Assembly: GCF_963678635.1 (NCBI RefSeq)
Contig: NC_087068.1
Location: 28,770,318 to 28,834,317, forward strand
Reading direction: 5' to 3'
Length of the DNA stretch: 64,000 nt
Source of the DNA: Symsagittifera roscoffensis
Taxonomy: Eukaryota > Xenacoelomorpha > Acoela > Convolutidae
Shown: piece after piece, positions 52,091-64,000 of the stretch
Numbering within the stretch: the stretch's first letter is position 1
Layout: each line of letters begins with the position of its first letter
Position numbers and translations under genes: made by a program
Notes under the pieces: generated by a model
Database searches by the model: none
What the model was told of the DNA's origin: nothing
Seen by the model: the letters and a program-made list of their open reading frames with translations, nothing else

Positions 52091-53368
52091 CCAACCAAGG
52101 AACACTCAAACTTAATAACCTCCAAGGTCATATTTGGAGTGACCCCTTTTTGCTACAATTTTCTCAAAAAATTGGCTGCGGCTCTAAAATACTGTGTTTT
52201 TTAATAAAATATTGGCTCTAAAATATTGGGACTGAATTAGCTCTCTTTTTTGGCTGAAAAGAACTTGGAGCTTCAATTTGGCAAACTAAATTAACTTAGA
52301 CAAAAACTTTAAGCAATTTTGAAACCACCTGCTCCCCTCGCTATACTCTCAGATTCGCACCAGAAAGTCTCCTTTTTGAGCCAAACGTTACTTTTGCCAA
52401 CAGTTTGAACCAAACTATGACAATTTTAGCATTTCAGCAGTAATACAGTTTTTAACAAATTTATCGGACAGCATTTTAGGTTTTTTTTTTAAATCTGACC
52501 TTCAAACTTTACCTAAATTGAAATAAATTTTTGAAGTTTTGCGTTTGCCATTCTATCGGAGTTTTATGTGTTTTTTTCTCTGAAAAAATATCAAGGCAGA
52601 TCGTTGTTGAATGACAAGTTTTTCAGATGGTGTCTTCAAATTAGCTAAAAATAGACTTCTAAGGAAAAAACGCAGTCCTGTGATATTGATCTTATTTGAC
52701 ATTTCAATACAATTTTGACAATTCAATTGCTATTTCAACACCCTTTCACTGTCTCAAGGTCAGATCTATGTCAGAAATTTGAAACGTGGTCCGATAATTT
52801 ATTTTAAAACTACGCGCCACATTTCTGAAGAAAAAAAAACGTTCAATTACTTTTTAACTGTATGAGTGCTTGCGGTTATTTTTGTAATGAAAAAATATTC
52901 AAACAAAAAAGAATGCCACCCACCTGGAAGGAAGACACGCTGGTTCTCAGTTCAAACAGACATCATTTTTTCCTGGCTGGAGAGTTGGAGACTTTTTCGA
53001 CTTTAACAGAATGACGTATACGATAACTAACAGCGATGTAAGTACTACTTTTGATGCGCAAAATGTTGCAACTTTTTTCTGTTCAATTGTTTTTTTCTTT
53101 AACCTTAGAATGTTGAGCGGTTTTTTTGTTCATTTTTTAAATGTTCCGAAAGGCTTTGGACATTTTTGAGCTGTTTGAGCATAATCACGTTAAAAAACAG
53201 TTCAAATTGCTCAAATCTTGAAGGTTTTTTGACTGTAAGCTCGGCCCCGACAGGCCGTTTTGTGATAACTTGGCTCACCTTACCGTAATTTTTATACAAA
53301 TCGTTGGACAAAAATCAACTTGCATAGGTTTGGCGAAAGCTCATTATAAGTTATACTACCACCCCCTT
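52091..53368. other. Non-coding stretch
   Basis: AT-rich; no gene or clear repeat seen. Confidence 0.4.
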
Positions 53369-53749
53369 TGGAACCAGTTCAAAACAAGTATTTATTATAT
53401 ACAATTATATTCTTGATAAGTATCACTGACATATGCTTAAATTTAACCTTAATCATGATCCATGACTAAAACTCACAAAATATTGTAAGGTTGAAACTAT
53501 GTATAGTTTCAGCCAGAGAAGAATAATTTTAACTTAGCAAAGAGCTGCTCTTTATTGCTTCGAACCCCGCAACAATACCAGTATATACTAGATCTAGTGA
53601 GAATAAGAAATATACGAGTAAAATAAGAATCGGTATTAGACTAAGAAGTTGCACGAAACTATCCGGCCGAAAAAAATATAGCGTGACCAACAAACGGTAT
53701 GCCCTATCCGAAACTATTCTATGAGAAAACCATCCCGGACTTAAATTCA
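53369..53749 (+). repeat. 5' LTR of element B (about 381 bp)
   Basis: Starts tggaaccag and ends aaattca. It shares blocks with M's LTR such as cggtattagactaagaagtt, gcacgaa.ctatccggccga and ccctatccgaaa. The aataaa of M is lost here (aataccag). No 3' LTR partner is in the window. Confidence 0.8.
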
Positions 53750-53751
53750 TC

Positions 53752-53775
53752 TGGTGCGCAAAACGAGTCTCAAAC
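53752..53775 (+). promoter_or_regulatory. Primer binding site of element B
   Basis: tggtgcgcaaaacgagtctc, then aaac. Its complement has a T-loop-like gtttgaga, 5 T-stem bases, 7 acceptor bases, A and CCA: the spacing of a real tRNA 3' end. Confidence 0.55.
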
Positions 53776-53832
53776 AGACCATAGCAAAAACCAAAATTAA
53801 GTCGACAAATTAGATCAAAAACACTCAACAAA

Positions 53833-54090
53833 TTGATAAACCAAATCAACGATAACATTAGCTTATTTCCACGTCTCATTAAGTTTTATCGATTCAAACG
53901 AACAATAAGACTGACGCCAGGTCACAACCAGGACGACAGGACGAATTTCTACATCGTGAAACAAAAAAGCAGCCTACAACGACTATTCCTCTACAAGACT
54001 ATTTATGCAGTACCTTTTTACTCAAAAAGCGAATTGCAAAATAGAGCAGTAAGATTCTTTCAAAGACGTATCTTTCACAACGAAAGATAG
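53833..54090 (+). pseudogene. Leader ORF region of element B
   Basis: Open for 85 codons and Arg/Lys-rich. The first listed codons are not shared with M, but FYIVKQKSSLQRLFLYKTI aligns with the M leader ORF end. Possibly still functional as a leader peptide, possibly chance. Confidence 0.35.
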
Positions 54091-54265
54091 TGAGTTAGTA
54101 AGATGATTAATTTTATAGAAATATAAAGTTCTTTGCTTCTCGAGGACTTTTTCTGTTTTTGTTCTTCATCAACTAAAACAAACAAATTGATTTAAAACAA
54201 ATAACCTTATTTGAAAATTAAATTTGGAATTATTTTTTAATTCATTACACCTTTAATTAAATTTC

Positions 54266-54343
54266 ATATCAAGGCTTATCCTTGTTTAACTTATACCCTA
54301 AGTTAATTCATCTAAAATTTGATCATCAAGTTTTTCTTGGATC
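54266..54343 (+). promoter_or_regulatory. Leader stem-loops of element B
   Basis: Two stem-loops, catatcaaggcttatccttg and gatcatcaagtttttcttgg (plus atc), at the spacing seen in M. Confidence 0.5.
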
Positions 54344-54889
54344 AATTAAAATGTTTTTTTTTACCCCCACCTCCTAAAACTAGTATCTAACATCCTCAAG
54401 TGTCGATTCAATTTCCTATGCTTATCTGCGACCCAGGATTAACTGAAGATTTTCCAAATACTAACTATTTCAATTAGGCTAAACATTGAAGAACTTCAGT
54501 TTTTGATTAATCATCGTTCACTTGAACTCTACCTTTTACTTGACCCAGGGTAAGAGTAAATCCTAGAACTAGTGAAAACTAAAATAGTATCTAACGATCT
54601 TTTTGAGTTCTGATTATATCTGAACCTTGTGGGTTAATTTACTATTCTCCAACCTTGATCACAAATCAATCTCCAACTAAGTAAGATTAAGTTACAACAT
54701 TACACATGAGAACAACAAAATTCATTCTAAGGAATTATTATACTCTCTACCCAACCCGTCCTACCACAAAAAACTACCCCGAGGATTAGGATAACCTGAC
54801 AAAAAAACTTACACTTTAAGAAATAGAAACTGACACTCAGTCATTCTTACACTTATGCGTCAATCACTCTTACACTTATTGTTAAGAGG

Positions 54890-57800
54890 AAGTTTAGAAG
54901 CAAACAAACAATCATTCTTCAAAATGATTTAATTACAGAAGCAAGATATCATCTCGTAAATACTCACACAATCAAAATGTAGGATATATCAGATCAAAAA
55001 GCAAAAAAAAAGTTATAATTTCAAAAACCAAAGCAGAAAAAAAAATAGTTTCCAGAACGCGATACGTTGTTTCGGAATCTGACCCAACAACAATACAAAA
55101 ACTTGAAAACCTTAGAGACCTTTTACATGACAAAACAAACCAGCGATTAATCAAAAATATTTTTCCTAATCAGAATCCAAAACAGCATCATCCATAAAAG
55201 GCAAACGCGGAATAAAAAGTACTTGTATTCAAAACAATACATATACAATTGAAATCAACCGATAAGACATAATGAAGGTTACAACACCACACGAAAACAG
55301 ATTCAAAACGACGATACTGTTGACGATGACACTATCCACCCATTTGTCATCAACCCCGAAATCGACTGGTCAAGAGGACGAGTATAATTTTGTCAAAACT
55401 CAATCGTAAGCTTGTTCCAAAAAATCCATGTGAACGAGAATTCCCAGAAGTAAAAACAAGACGAGAAATTCTAGTTCACCACCAACCAGGAATAAGTAAT
55501 ATAATCTCCCACTCTGGCATATTTACTATCGGAATTCGACCACAGTAATTATCAAATTAACCACCACATTGAATACGAACAGATCAAATAGAACTAAATT
55601 TCTTAAAAGTTTTCTCGGAATACTTTAAAATTGTTCAACATCAAAAATCTCAAAGAGCAAAATCAATTTTCACAAATGTTGTTTTTCCAACCTTTCTAGT
55701 TATGTTTCGATATGCTAAGAATCTCCACCACAATAATCTCGACCTGCAATGGTACGACGAGAAATTAATCTTTTCTCCTAATTTTTAGACTACATTCACA
55801 AAACAATCTAACTTTTAAATTTCACAAAAAATTTAAATCGATCTGCAAGGAATTCTACTATAGTTTTTTATAGATTTCATTGCTCAAGCCAGAAAAATTT
55901 TTGACTACAAACTGACAAAGAAACAATACTTGCAGACAAAACAGATTATGCATGTCACCAAGAATGGTGCCACATTTTTGTATATACTTAACGATATCGC
56001 AGTTCCAGCAATTGCAACTGTCTCAATACAGAACGATTAGTTACAAGCAGCCCCATTAACAACCAATACCACACTTTAAAATTACAACACAAAACTTAAT
56101 GATAGAGTGCTCAAAAAAAATTAAATTGACACTAAACAATACTTGCAGATAAGAACTACACAAAAAAAAACTTAAACGAAACTACGAATCTATCTCAAAA
56201 AGAGGTTGAAACGCAAAAACATTTGCAAGCAAAAAAACTGTTGAAACAATACCCAAAACAACACAACAAAGTATTTCGGCTATACATCCCACGCTCACGA
56301 GACCATACAACAAAAGTAACACTCCGTTTTCACCAACAGCATTACAATCAACAGTTCAACCATCAGTTGCTCCAAAATATTCTCATATGGAAAATCAAAC
56401 AAATAGACAAGTGCCAATGACTAAAAAACGTACATTCAACAAACTAAAATATACAAATGGAAACAATTTCGCAAACCATGATAATTTTTTTTTTCACCAA
56501 TAAGAACATCAGCAATCCAATAGCGTGACCACTTGTTAAAACACAAAATCAAATAACCTAATTATACTCAAAAAATACCAAAAATCCATCAACTCAACCC
56601 ATAAAATTTTCCGATAAGTGAAAACATCTGACAGATTGCAATGAGAACTACTCAATTTTTTCAAACAAATTAAAAAAAAACTCAAATAAAAAAAAGTTCA
56701 ATAGAAATCAACCACAATATTCAGAAGATGAAGAACACCTTCACCAAAGTTAACAAAAGTACAATACCAATCACCGAAAAACAAATAGAACGACATAGAT
56801 CAACCAGATAATTTTTTTTTTCAACCAGATAATTTTATAGCCTAATTCAGAAAGACCACGACAAATACAACAACAATACTCTACACAAAAAATATTTGTA
56901 CAACCAGACAAAAACATAGTATCAAAATATCAAATGAATACTTAAGGTTACCAACCCGATTCAACGGGAAATGAAAATCCTGTTCTTTGTTTTTAACACA
57001 ACTTGATATTACCAAAAAACAACTCAAAAATTTCACACAAATACCCAATACAGCAGATCTATCTGAATGAAGATGAATCCAAACCTCATGGGTGGATCAT
57101 CCATAACATCAAACAAATCACCTGTGGTTTTCACAGGAACAGACACTGAAAATTCAGTAGAAGTTTTTCTAAACGCTGTCACAGTAAATCTAATATTAAA
57201 TATAGGCCCAGAACCTATAAATACAATACTTCACAAAAATTGAATAATTTATAGACTGTACAGCACTGATACAAACCACACTCGACGGTGAAGCTCAAAA
57301 GTGGTTTCAGTTTTACCCATAAAAATTGAATCTGATCGGAAACGACTTACAAAATAATTTTCAAAATTGTTTGACTTCGAAAGAAACAAACAACATCAAA
57401 GAGTATGCAATGAAGTTGGCAGACTCGCAAATATAGAAACTCTGGTACAGAAAGCCTTCTCTCTAATTACATACCTATAAAAAATCAAAAAATTGACCGA
57501 AATTCTAAAGATGACCTTAACAACACAATTAAGAAAAACAGCATTAAAAAGAGAGCATCAGATTATTCATCAATTCGCGAACCAGACATATATTCACGCA
57601 AACTAGTTGACAAATTAGAACAAGCAGAAATCGCAATAAAACTAGAAGAAAGAGAAAAATTAAAATTACAATATGTCAATAAAATTCAGACAACTAAGTC
57701 ACACATAAGTAACATCCAAGACTCCGATAAAAATTTAGCAGAAAAAATCACTTAAATCCAAAACATATACCAAAAAGAACCCAATTTTAAAACCACTCAA

Positions 57801-57900
57801 TCAAAAAGTTGTGTAATTTTTGCCGCAGGTACGGACATTGTCTTGCCGAATGCAGACAAAAACAACAAGATAAATCAAACCGACCACAAGAACAGTAAGA
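54890..57900 (+). pseudogene. ORF155 and Gag remnant, element B
   Basis: 54890-55270 aligns with the basic 155-aa ORF of M. Gag pieces follow: NPNLMGGSSITSNKSPVVFT near 57070-57130, LNAVTVNLILNIGPEPINT near 57170-57225, and an intact-looking zinc knuckle CNFCRRYGHCLAEC near 57813-57854 in its own frame. Stops occur throughout. Confidence 0.8.
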
Positions 57901-58879
57901 ACTAAAATTTCATTTACCAATACATGCAGAAAAACAAAACTTACCAAACAAAAACATGCAGAGTAATAACAGTTCAGGAAAGCCACTCCCACCTAGTTAT
58001 ACCAATACCAGACCACAATCACACAATCACCAAATTTCAACCAATTTTGGGGACAGTTTCCAGATAGACAAAACTCACGTTAATATTCATGAAATAGATA
58101 TATTAGATCAAACAGTCGAAATAATCAAAATATTAACAATTTTTTAAGATATAACTCTAATAGAATTATTTATTCGAAATATCATAGAAATCGATCATAT
58201 TCAAATAGCGGAAACCAATAATTTTCAAAGGATCGATCAAGAAACTCTTCAAAAAACCGTAATTGAAGTTATTCAATTAATCGCAAAAGAAAATATTCAA
58301 ATAAGAGACACCGAACCATTCAAATAACAAACCAGATAATAGAAACTCTAGCAACATATCTCGAAAATTCCAATAATTCTAGACCTAGAGATAAAAGCTA
58401 CCAAATAAAATCACGAAAATATGCTCAATTACCAAATCGTAATAGTTCACATTTTTCAGATAGACAGAACCATAAATAAAGAAATAGTACACCTAAATAA
58501 CAACGACAAACATAAATCAAGTACAAACCGTGAACGAAATGACTTCAGATCCACCAGGATTAGATAAAATAGAAACATTGGAAATGCAACTAAATCATTT
58601 ACACTGTGAAAGCACAGATGGTGAAAGTGAAACGGAAGCCCATTAGTTATTAATATAATAAGAATAGAACAAGAATAGGAAACTCCAATAATTTCTGACC
58701 ATTATCAAAATGAAAATCCTTACTCCTATCTAAACAAATCTAGAATCGATCAAACAACCAAATGATTTACTTTCCACACATGGTTGACCAAATAAAAACA
58801 AATATGAACAATATATACCAAAATACAACACAAAAAAACACCCCCACATAGAGAAAAAACTTGGACAACTCAACTTCTT

Positions 58880-61800
58880 CTAGAAAAACCAAAAAATAAA
58901 ACTTTTCAATCACCAGATCTTGAAATTCACGAGCAGAATCAAATATTATTAACGGTATTACTGGGAAGGAAATCTATTCAATACATCCTAAACTTTCACC
59001 TTTCGAAACTTCAGGCAAACTAGCCACGGCACAGGGCACAAGCTTAACGATCTAGTGCAAAGTTCAATTATCAATAATTTCAACAAGAACGATGAAACAA
59101 AACAAACTTTCAAGGAAACCCTTTAAGCAAATATTTCAATTTACAGACATTGAGCAAAACATAGTGGGAAAACTATGTGTAAATAAATTATTATCAGCAT
59201 TTAATATTCTAAATTGTAAAGTACAAATCAAATAAAACTACACAAAAAAAATGAAATGTTTTAAAAAATTTCCAAAGACTTGAACTACAGCCCCAATTTT
59301 TTCAAAATTTTGCCCTACAACCAGCAACAAAAATATTTGAAGCCTAAAAATGGACCAGCATATGATTTTACAATCAACAAAGTCCATCATTATTTTAATC
59401 ATGATCAAAACACACAACAGTTATACATGTCTGACCTTGAAGTCACATCAATTCATATGATTTAAGTTAACAATTTCCACCATTAAATATGCAAAAAACA
59501 CAAATTTAGACGTAATTGAACTACAAATAAACAACAATTCATGATACAAAATTACACTTCTTTTAGAACTATTAGGATATTGCGAAACCAACACAACAAT
59601 ATACCTTACTTACGAAAAGCATATGGAGTAACAAAAGTTTTAAAATTGTTAGATATTTGTCTATATCCACTAGTGAACGAAGAATCATCTATTAACAATA
59701 TCACAAGTGACTCAAAACGAAACGGAAACACTAACTATTTAACGAAAACCCTTTATTTCAAACCTGCATTCGAAAAACACAAATGAACAACAACAATTTT
59801 TCACAATGTTTAACTTCCAACACTAAAAAAAATCAACAACATTTTTAACAACTAGCAAGATTATTATTAAAACAACCCATGGTATATGCAACGTCAAAAT
59901 GTGAGGTCAAAAAGGTTCATTCACTATTACATCTTCCAGTCAAACCAGACGCAATTTTCAAAAAACAACTCGCAAGTAAAGTTTCAATATTTTTGCAAGA
60001 CTAAAAAAAACAGACTACTCTATGTTCTCGAATCGTATGAAATCCTTTCGCCAGTCAATAACGAATAACAGCATAAAGAAAATAGACTCATGAACCCAGT
60101 CATTTATCTCACAAAAGGCGAATATCCTAAGATTGTATTAGACGCACGATATCTTACTCTCTAATGAAAAACCAATTAGAAATTCGCCTATAGAATTATT
60201 ACAAAACAAGTAACGCTCACTGAAATCAATAAACAATACTATAAGACAGCAAATAGGATTAGTGCATATATTCAAACGCCATTAGATGAACAATCACGCC
60301 GCTTAACACAATTTGTAATCGGAAAACATTATTATGAATTTATTAGACTATTCTTTGGCATCTCGATAGGACCAGCAGCTTTTTCTGCCTTCATGAGTAA
60401 ACTTTTCAATCCAGTTATCTTAAATAAAAACGTTATCACATTTTTAGAGGGTGTTTTTGCACAATCACAAACAAAACAAGAAATGTTCAAAGCAGCCCCA
60501 GATAAATTTCATTTTTGTCTCAACCGTGTAAAATGTCTTGGACATATCGTTGTAAGAAAAACCCTTAAATTCAAGAATGGATGCAATTTTAAAATTTCAA
60601 ACAACATCAAAAAAAAAGAAAATAGAAAGAATTCTTCGGAATGTTAAGTTTTTTCAGCAAAATGTTTATGAAACGCAATCAAATCTTAGATCAATTTTCA
60701 ATATACTACAACAACAAAACCATTTTTTTAAATGAACCATGGAACATCAAAAAAGTTTTAATGATTTAAAAACACTTCTAACCGATCAAATATCAAACTC
60801 CATTACAGATCCAAACTAACCTTTACATTCAAGGTGCGACGCATCAAATTTTGGAATTGGCGCAGCACTTTTACGATCACATCAAGTCACCAACAAAAAA
60901 AATTTGATGTCAGCCAACTCAAAATTTTTTAAACAGGCAGAACTCAGACCTTCTACATTTATAAGACAATGTACAGCTATAATTTATTCATTAACAGTTA
61001 TGAATTTTCAGTTCTTGGTTCGAAACATCCAAAAATTATATTTACGGATTATAAACCAATAATTATACTTTTTACTCAAAAGTTTTATCCTAGTCATAGA
61101 GAACCATATATTTCAACTAATTCAACCAAAATTTCCAAACCTACTTACGGTTTGGAAAGCAGGCAAAACCTTGTTTTACCAGACACACGTAGTAGAAATA
61201 CACCACCAGAACTACTTACACCAAAAAACAACTGTAGAAATAACACAAAATTTAAAATTTTCCTCGGTAAAGGTAAAAAGTCACCACAAATAGAGGGTAA
61301 AAGTGAAGTAAAATTTGAATCTGATTGACATTAAATAAATCACCTAGAAATTTTTACAGTTTAGTTAGATTGCAAATACAATCATTATGAAGTTGAGTCA
61401 TTAGGAAACAACACATTTAAACCTTCACCATATTCATCATGGTTAAAAAAAAATACACAATAAAAACACATATACAAACGCCACAACGAAATGAATCATT
61501 TTCATTAAAAAAAGAAGACCTAATAGATTCCATGAAATTAGCAGGACCCTTAAACACAAACAAAAAATATACCACAAGCAAGTTAACTGATTTAGAAGAC
61601 CCAGTGAAAAAAATCCCTTTATCATGTCAAGAAATTCAAAATATCTTCCTGCTATGCACTGTCAACTTAACAATTGACCTTTTCAAGAAGTATCAAAATT
61701 TTGAATAGGCCATATTGATTCTTGGCATTAAAACAAAATTAAAGCCGCAAAAGCCGACATCACCATTTTGGGAAACAAAACACTACTACTTGATTTTTTC

Positions 61801-63130
61801 GCAAACTTAATAGCACCACAATAAACGAAAACACCACTATACTAGAATATCATTACACAGATACAAAAATACCCTGTCTACCACTAAGCTTAATTTTAAT
61901 AGCATTTCTTACATCACACTCCTTGAATACAATAAGACATATAGGATCAGAAAAAAAACATGTCATAATTTTACACAAAAGTTATACTTCCCTACATCAC
62001 CATTTTGAATTAAAATACTTTGCAATGACTATTTTACCTGTCATAAAAATAAACCCTTCCCACCTCCCAGACAAATTGCTGTAAAACAAGACAAAGCTTA
62101 TATTTCAATCACAGAATCTTATTCGATACGCAAGCCCTATACCACCATCTTCAGAAGGAAGTTCATTCAAAATAGTTATTGTAGACGCAATCAGACATTT
62201 CTTAGCACTAAATCCTGATTCACTCTGCAATGCTTATTACGCATACACAACGCTTCATGGACATTAGTTAGCAAATTTTGGATTACCCGAAATCCTTGTT
62301 ACAGAAAATGGAAAAGAATTTATTAATAATGAAACAATCACATTGTGTCATTTAAAAAATATTAAACAAAAGCCGATAAACCTCACATGCTCCATGGAAA
62401 TGGAAAAACGGGTTAGTTGAAGGTATGGACCGTTCATTTACAAAAATATCTCCGAAGTATAATTAATAAACATGATAAAAATTATACTGATTGGTCAACA
62501 GATGTTAAATTATTACCACTAGCATACAACACTCAAATTACAACAACACTTAGATCATCACCTTATGAACTGGCTTCCAACCAAAAACCACGAAAACAAT
62601 AGTTGTCAAAACAAATTTTTCAAAAAGAGGAACAAGGACCTTGTAACCAACGAAAGAGTGAAATTGCTATAATTTGCCACTCCATACCCATGGTGAAGAT
62701 CATTTTTATCAAACACTAATTTTAAAATTAACTTTAGGCACACATACGGATTGGATTTTATTCAAAGATCAAAAAACACTATGAAATTTATCAAAAAAAT
62801 TGCTAAGAAACTACTACAGAGACAAATCAGTCAATTCCAAATAAGTTAACGCTTTACACCAGCATCAGACCTCAAACAAAAAACATTTGATTTATTTCCA
62901 GATTTTATAAGACAGCAAGGAAACTTAAAAAAGCTACAACTTGTTAGAAAAAGACAATATCAAAGTATAGAAAGACCCAACGATGTATTATACAAATTAA
63001 TTGATCAAAACAAAGGAGAAATAACGCAACATAGAAATAAGATTTTACCAAGCTACTCAAAAGAACAGGCTATTCGCGAGCTAATTTATTTATCCTCCTT
63101 CACAGGACTAGACATTGTTGATACACCGCC
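58880..63130 (+). pseudogene. Pol remnant, element B
   Basis: The protease site is lost (PDLEIHEQNQ where M has the DSG block). RT pieces: HLPVKPDAIFKKQLASKV, DEQSRRLTQFVIG-like, ISIGPAAFSAFMSKLF. The catalytic loop reads FLEGVF in place of YLDDVF. RNase H pieces are at 60835-61090 (CDASNFGIGAALL, FTDYKPIIILFTQK). In the integrase the second aspartate is changed (VTENGKEF), while the glutamate block GLVEGMDRSF remains. The C-terminal tail ends near 63120. It is certainly inactive. Confidence 0.85.
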
Positions 63131-63248
63131 AAACAATTTGGTCGTATTAATTTTGTACGACTCAAAACTCCACACTTTGATATTGTTCAAAATTTATAAG
63201 TTTTCAATATTTTCGTTCGCAAAAACTTGTCGTTGTGAAATGAAACAA

Positions 63249-64000
63249 GGGACAGTCGGAACATTCAGAGTTTTGCCCTGACATACGAGTAGTCTTGTTG
63301 TTACGACTTACGACTTTAGAAGAAAACGAAATATTTCTGCTCGATGCGGTTTTTTTTATTCAGTCAATTTTCACAAATCAAAATAATTATTTTCAACAAA
63401 AATTTTTTATACTCTTTTGAAGATATTTACTTCTTTTGAGTTCAAATGTAAAAAAATGTTTGAGATATTTTTTGTAAAGTTCTGAGGGTTTGAAAATTGC
63501 CAAATTTACCATGTTCTCGACTAAATTATGCGCTCTTTAAATTATGCGCGAGTTTATTCATAATGCTGAGATCATAACGCGAAATAATTATGCGTGGCGG
63601 ATTAGCCCGCACAACAAAATGGTTCCACATTGAATTGAGGCTAGCTAATTTGTCTAGGTATAGGTTTTCAGTATAGGTATAGGTTTTCAAAATGTATAGG
63701 TTTTCAGTATTTTCTTTTCCCAAAAATTATTCGATATAAATTAAGGGACAATCGGAACATTCAAGGCTTTGCCGTGATATACGAGCAGTCTGGTTAATCA
63801 ATTATAATTGATTTTTGAATTCGAATTTCGTAACGAAAATAACGGAATATTTGTGCTCGGGGTGGGTTATTTTTTCTTCAGACAAATTTCGACTTTTTAA
63901 CTAGCCTTGTTTGAAGGAATTTTTTATCATTCAAAAGGTATTGTTGTCCTGAGCTTAAACTTGAAAAGATATTTCATCTGTGATTATTTTTCGTAAAGTT
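63249..64000 (+). repeat. Direct repeat, period about 496 bp
   Basis: gggaca.tcggaacattca at 63249 and 63745, followed by matching blocks (acgagtagtct / acgagcagtct, tttctgctcg / tttgtgctcg) and ending tttttgtaaagtt / tttttcgtaaagtt near 63480 and the window edge. Identity unknown; could be an LTR pair piece or satellite. Confidence 0.6.

Larger units (their letters stand above)
53369..63130 (+). mobile_element. Element B: decayed relative of element M, truncated in 3' pol
   Basis: 5' LTR, primer site, leader, ORF155 region, gag and pol follow in the same order as in M and align along their length, but with many stops and frameshifts. Similarity ends at about 63130 (ttcacaggactagacatt), matching M near 36090-36110. 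The methionine-free ORF, env and 574-aa ORF regions are absent, so the 3' half is deleted or was never present here. Confidence 0.85.

Overview
The window is eukaryotic, AT-rich, repeat-dense DNA from an invertebrate animal. A nematode is possible but not proven. Support comes from a trypsinogen-like first exon with a GTGAGC splice donor, a hAT-type MITE with 8-bp target duplications, and four Ty3/Gypsy-type retroelements. No bacterial operon, rRNA, CRISPR array or convincing tRNA gene was seen. Host genes are nearly absent: one broken serine-protease exon (12069-12302, minus) and one possible secreted-peptide exon (25801-25987, plus).

Layout. 1-9060 (minus strand): relic element A, with gag, protease, reverse transcriptase, integrase and an envelope-like gene that runs off the left edge. 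It is scrambled by a tandem duplication with a 7-bp microhomology junction and by a triplicated 241-bp unit carrying the env signal-peptide region. 9060-13430: mostly featureless, apart from the protease exon. 13432-19250 (plus): relic element C, a second and unrelated Ty3/Gypsy lineage with decayed gag, RT, RNase H and integrase. 19250-25800: dispersed repeats, TGATAAGC-rich repeats and two large palindromic structures. 26059-44896 (plus): element M. 44900-53368: the hAT MITE, a GC-richer tandem array and more dispersed repeats. 53369-about 63130 (plus): element B, a decayed relative of M with a 5' LTR and gag-pol, cut off at the end of pol. 63249-64000: a direct repeat.

Element M is the main object. 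It is 18,838 bp long, with two 410-bp LTRs (TG...CA) that differ at one position by eye and a 4-bp target duplication (atag), so the insertion is young. It holds a primer binding site, a structured leader, a small leader ORF, a basic 155-aa ORF overlapping gag, and one uninterrupted 2,740-aa Gag-Pol with PR (DSG), RT (YLDD), RNase H and integrase (D,D35E, GPY). Downstream are two tiny hydrophobic ORFs, a Pro/Ser-rich ORF with no methionine at all, an envelope-like glycoprotein with signal peptide and transmembrane segment (broken by a 1-nt shift at an A7 run), and a 574-aa unknown ORF. Two ORF pairs meet in ATGA stop-start overlaps, and a splice donor near the start of gag fits the frame of the methionine-less ORF. 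It looks like a giant retrovirus-like Ty3 element with accessory genes and probable spliced messages. Relics A and B show that the env family and the leader RNA elements are older than this insertion.
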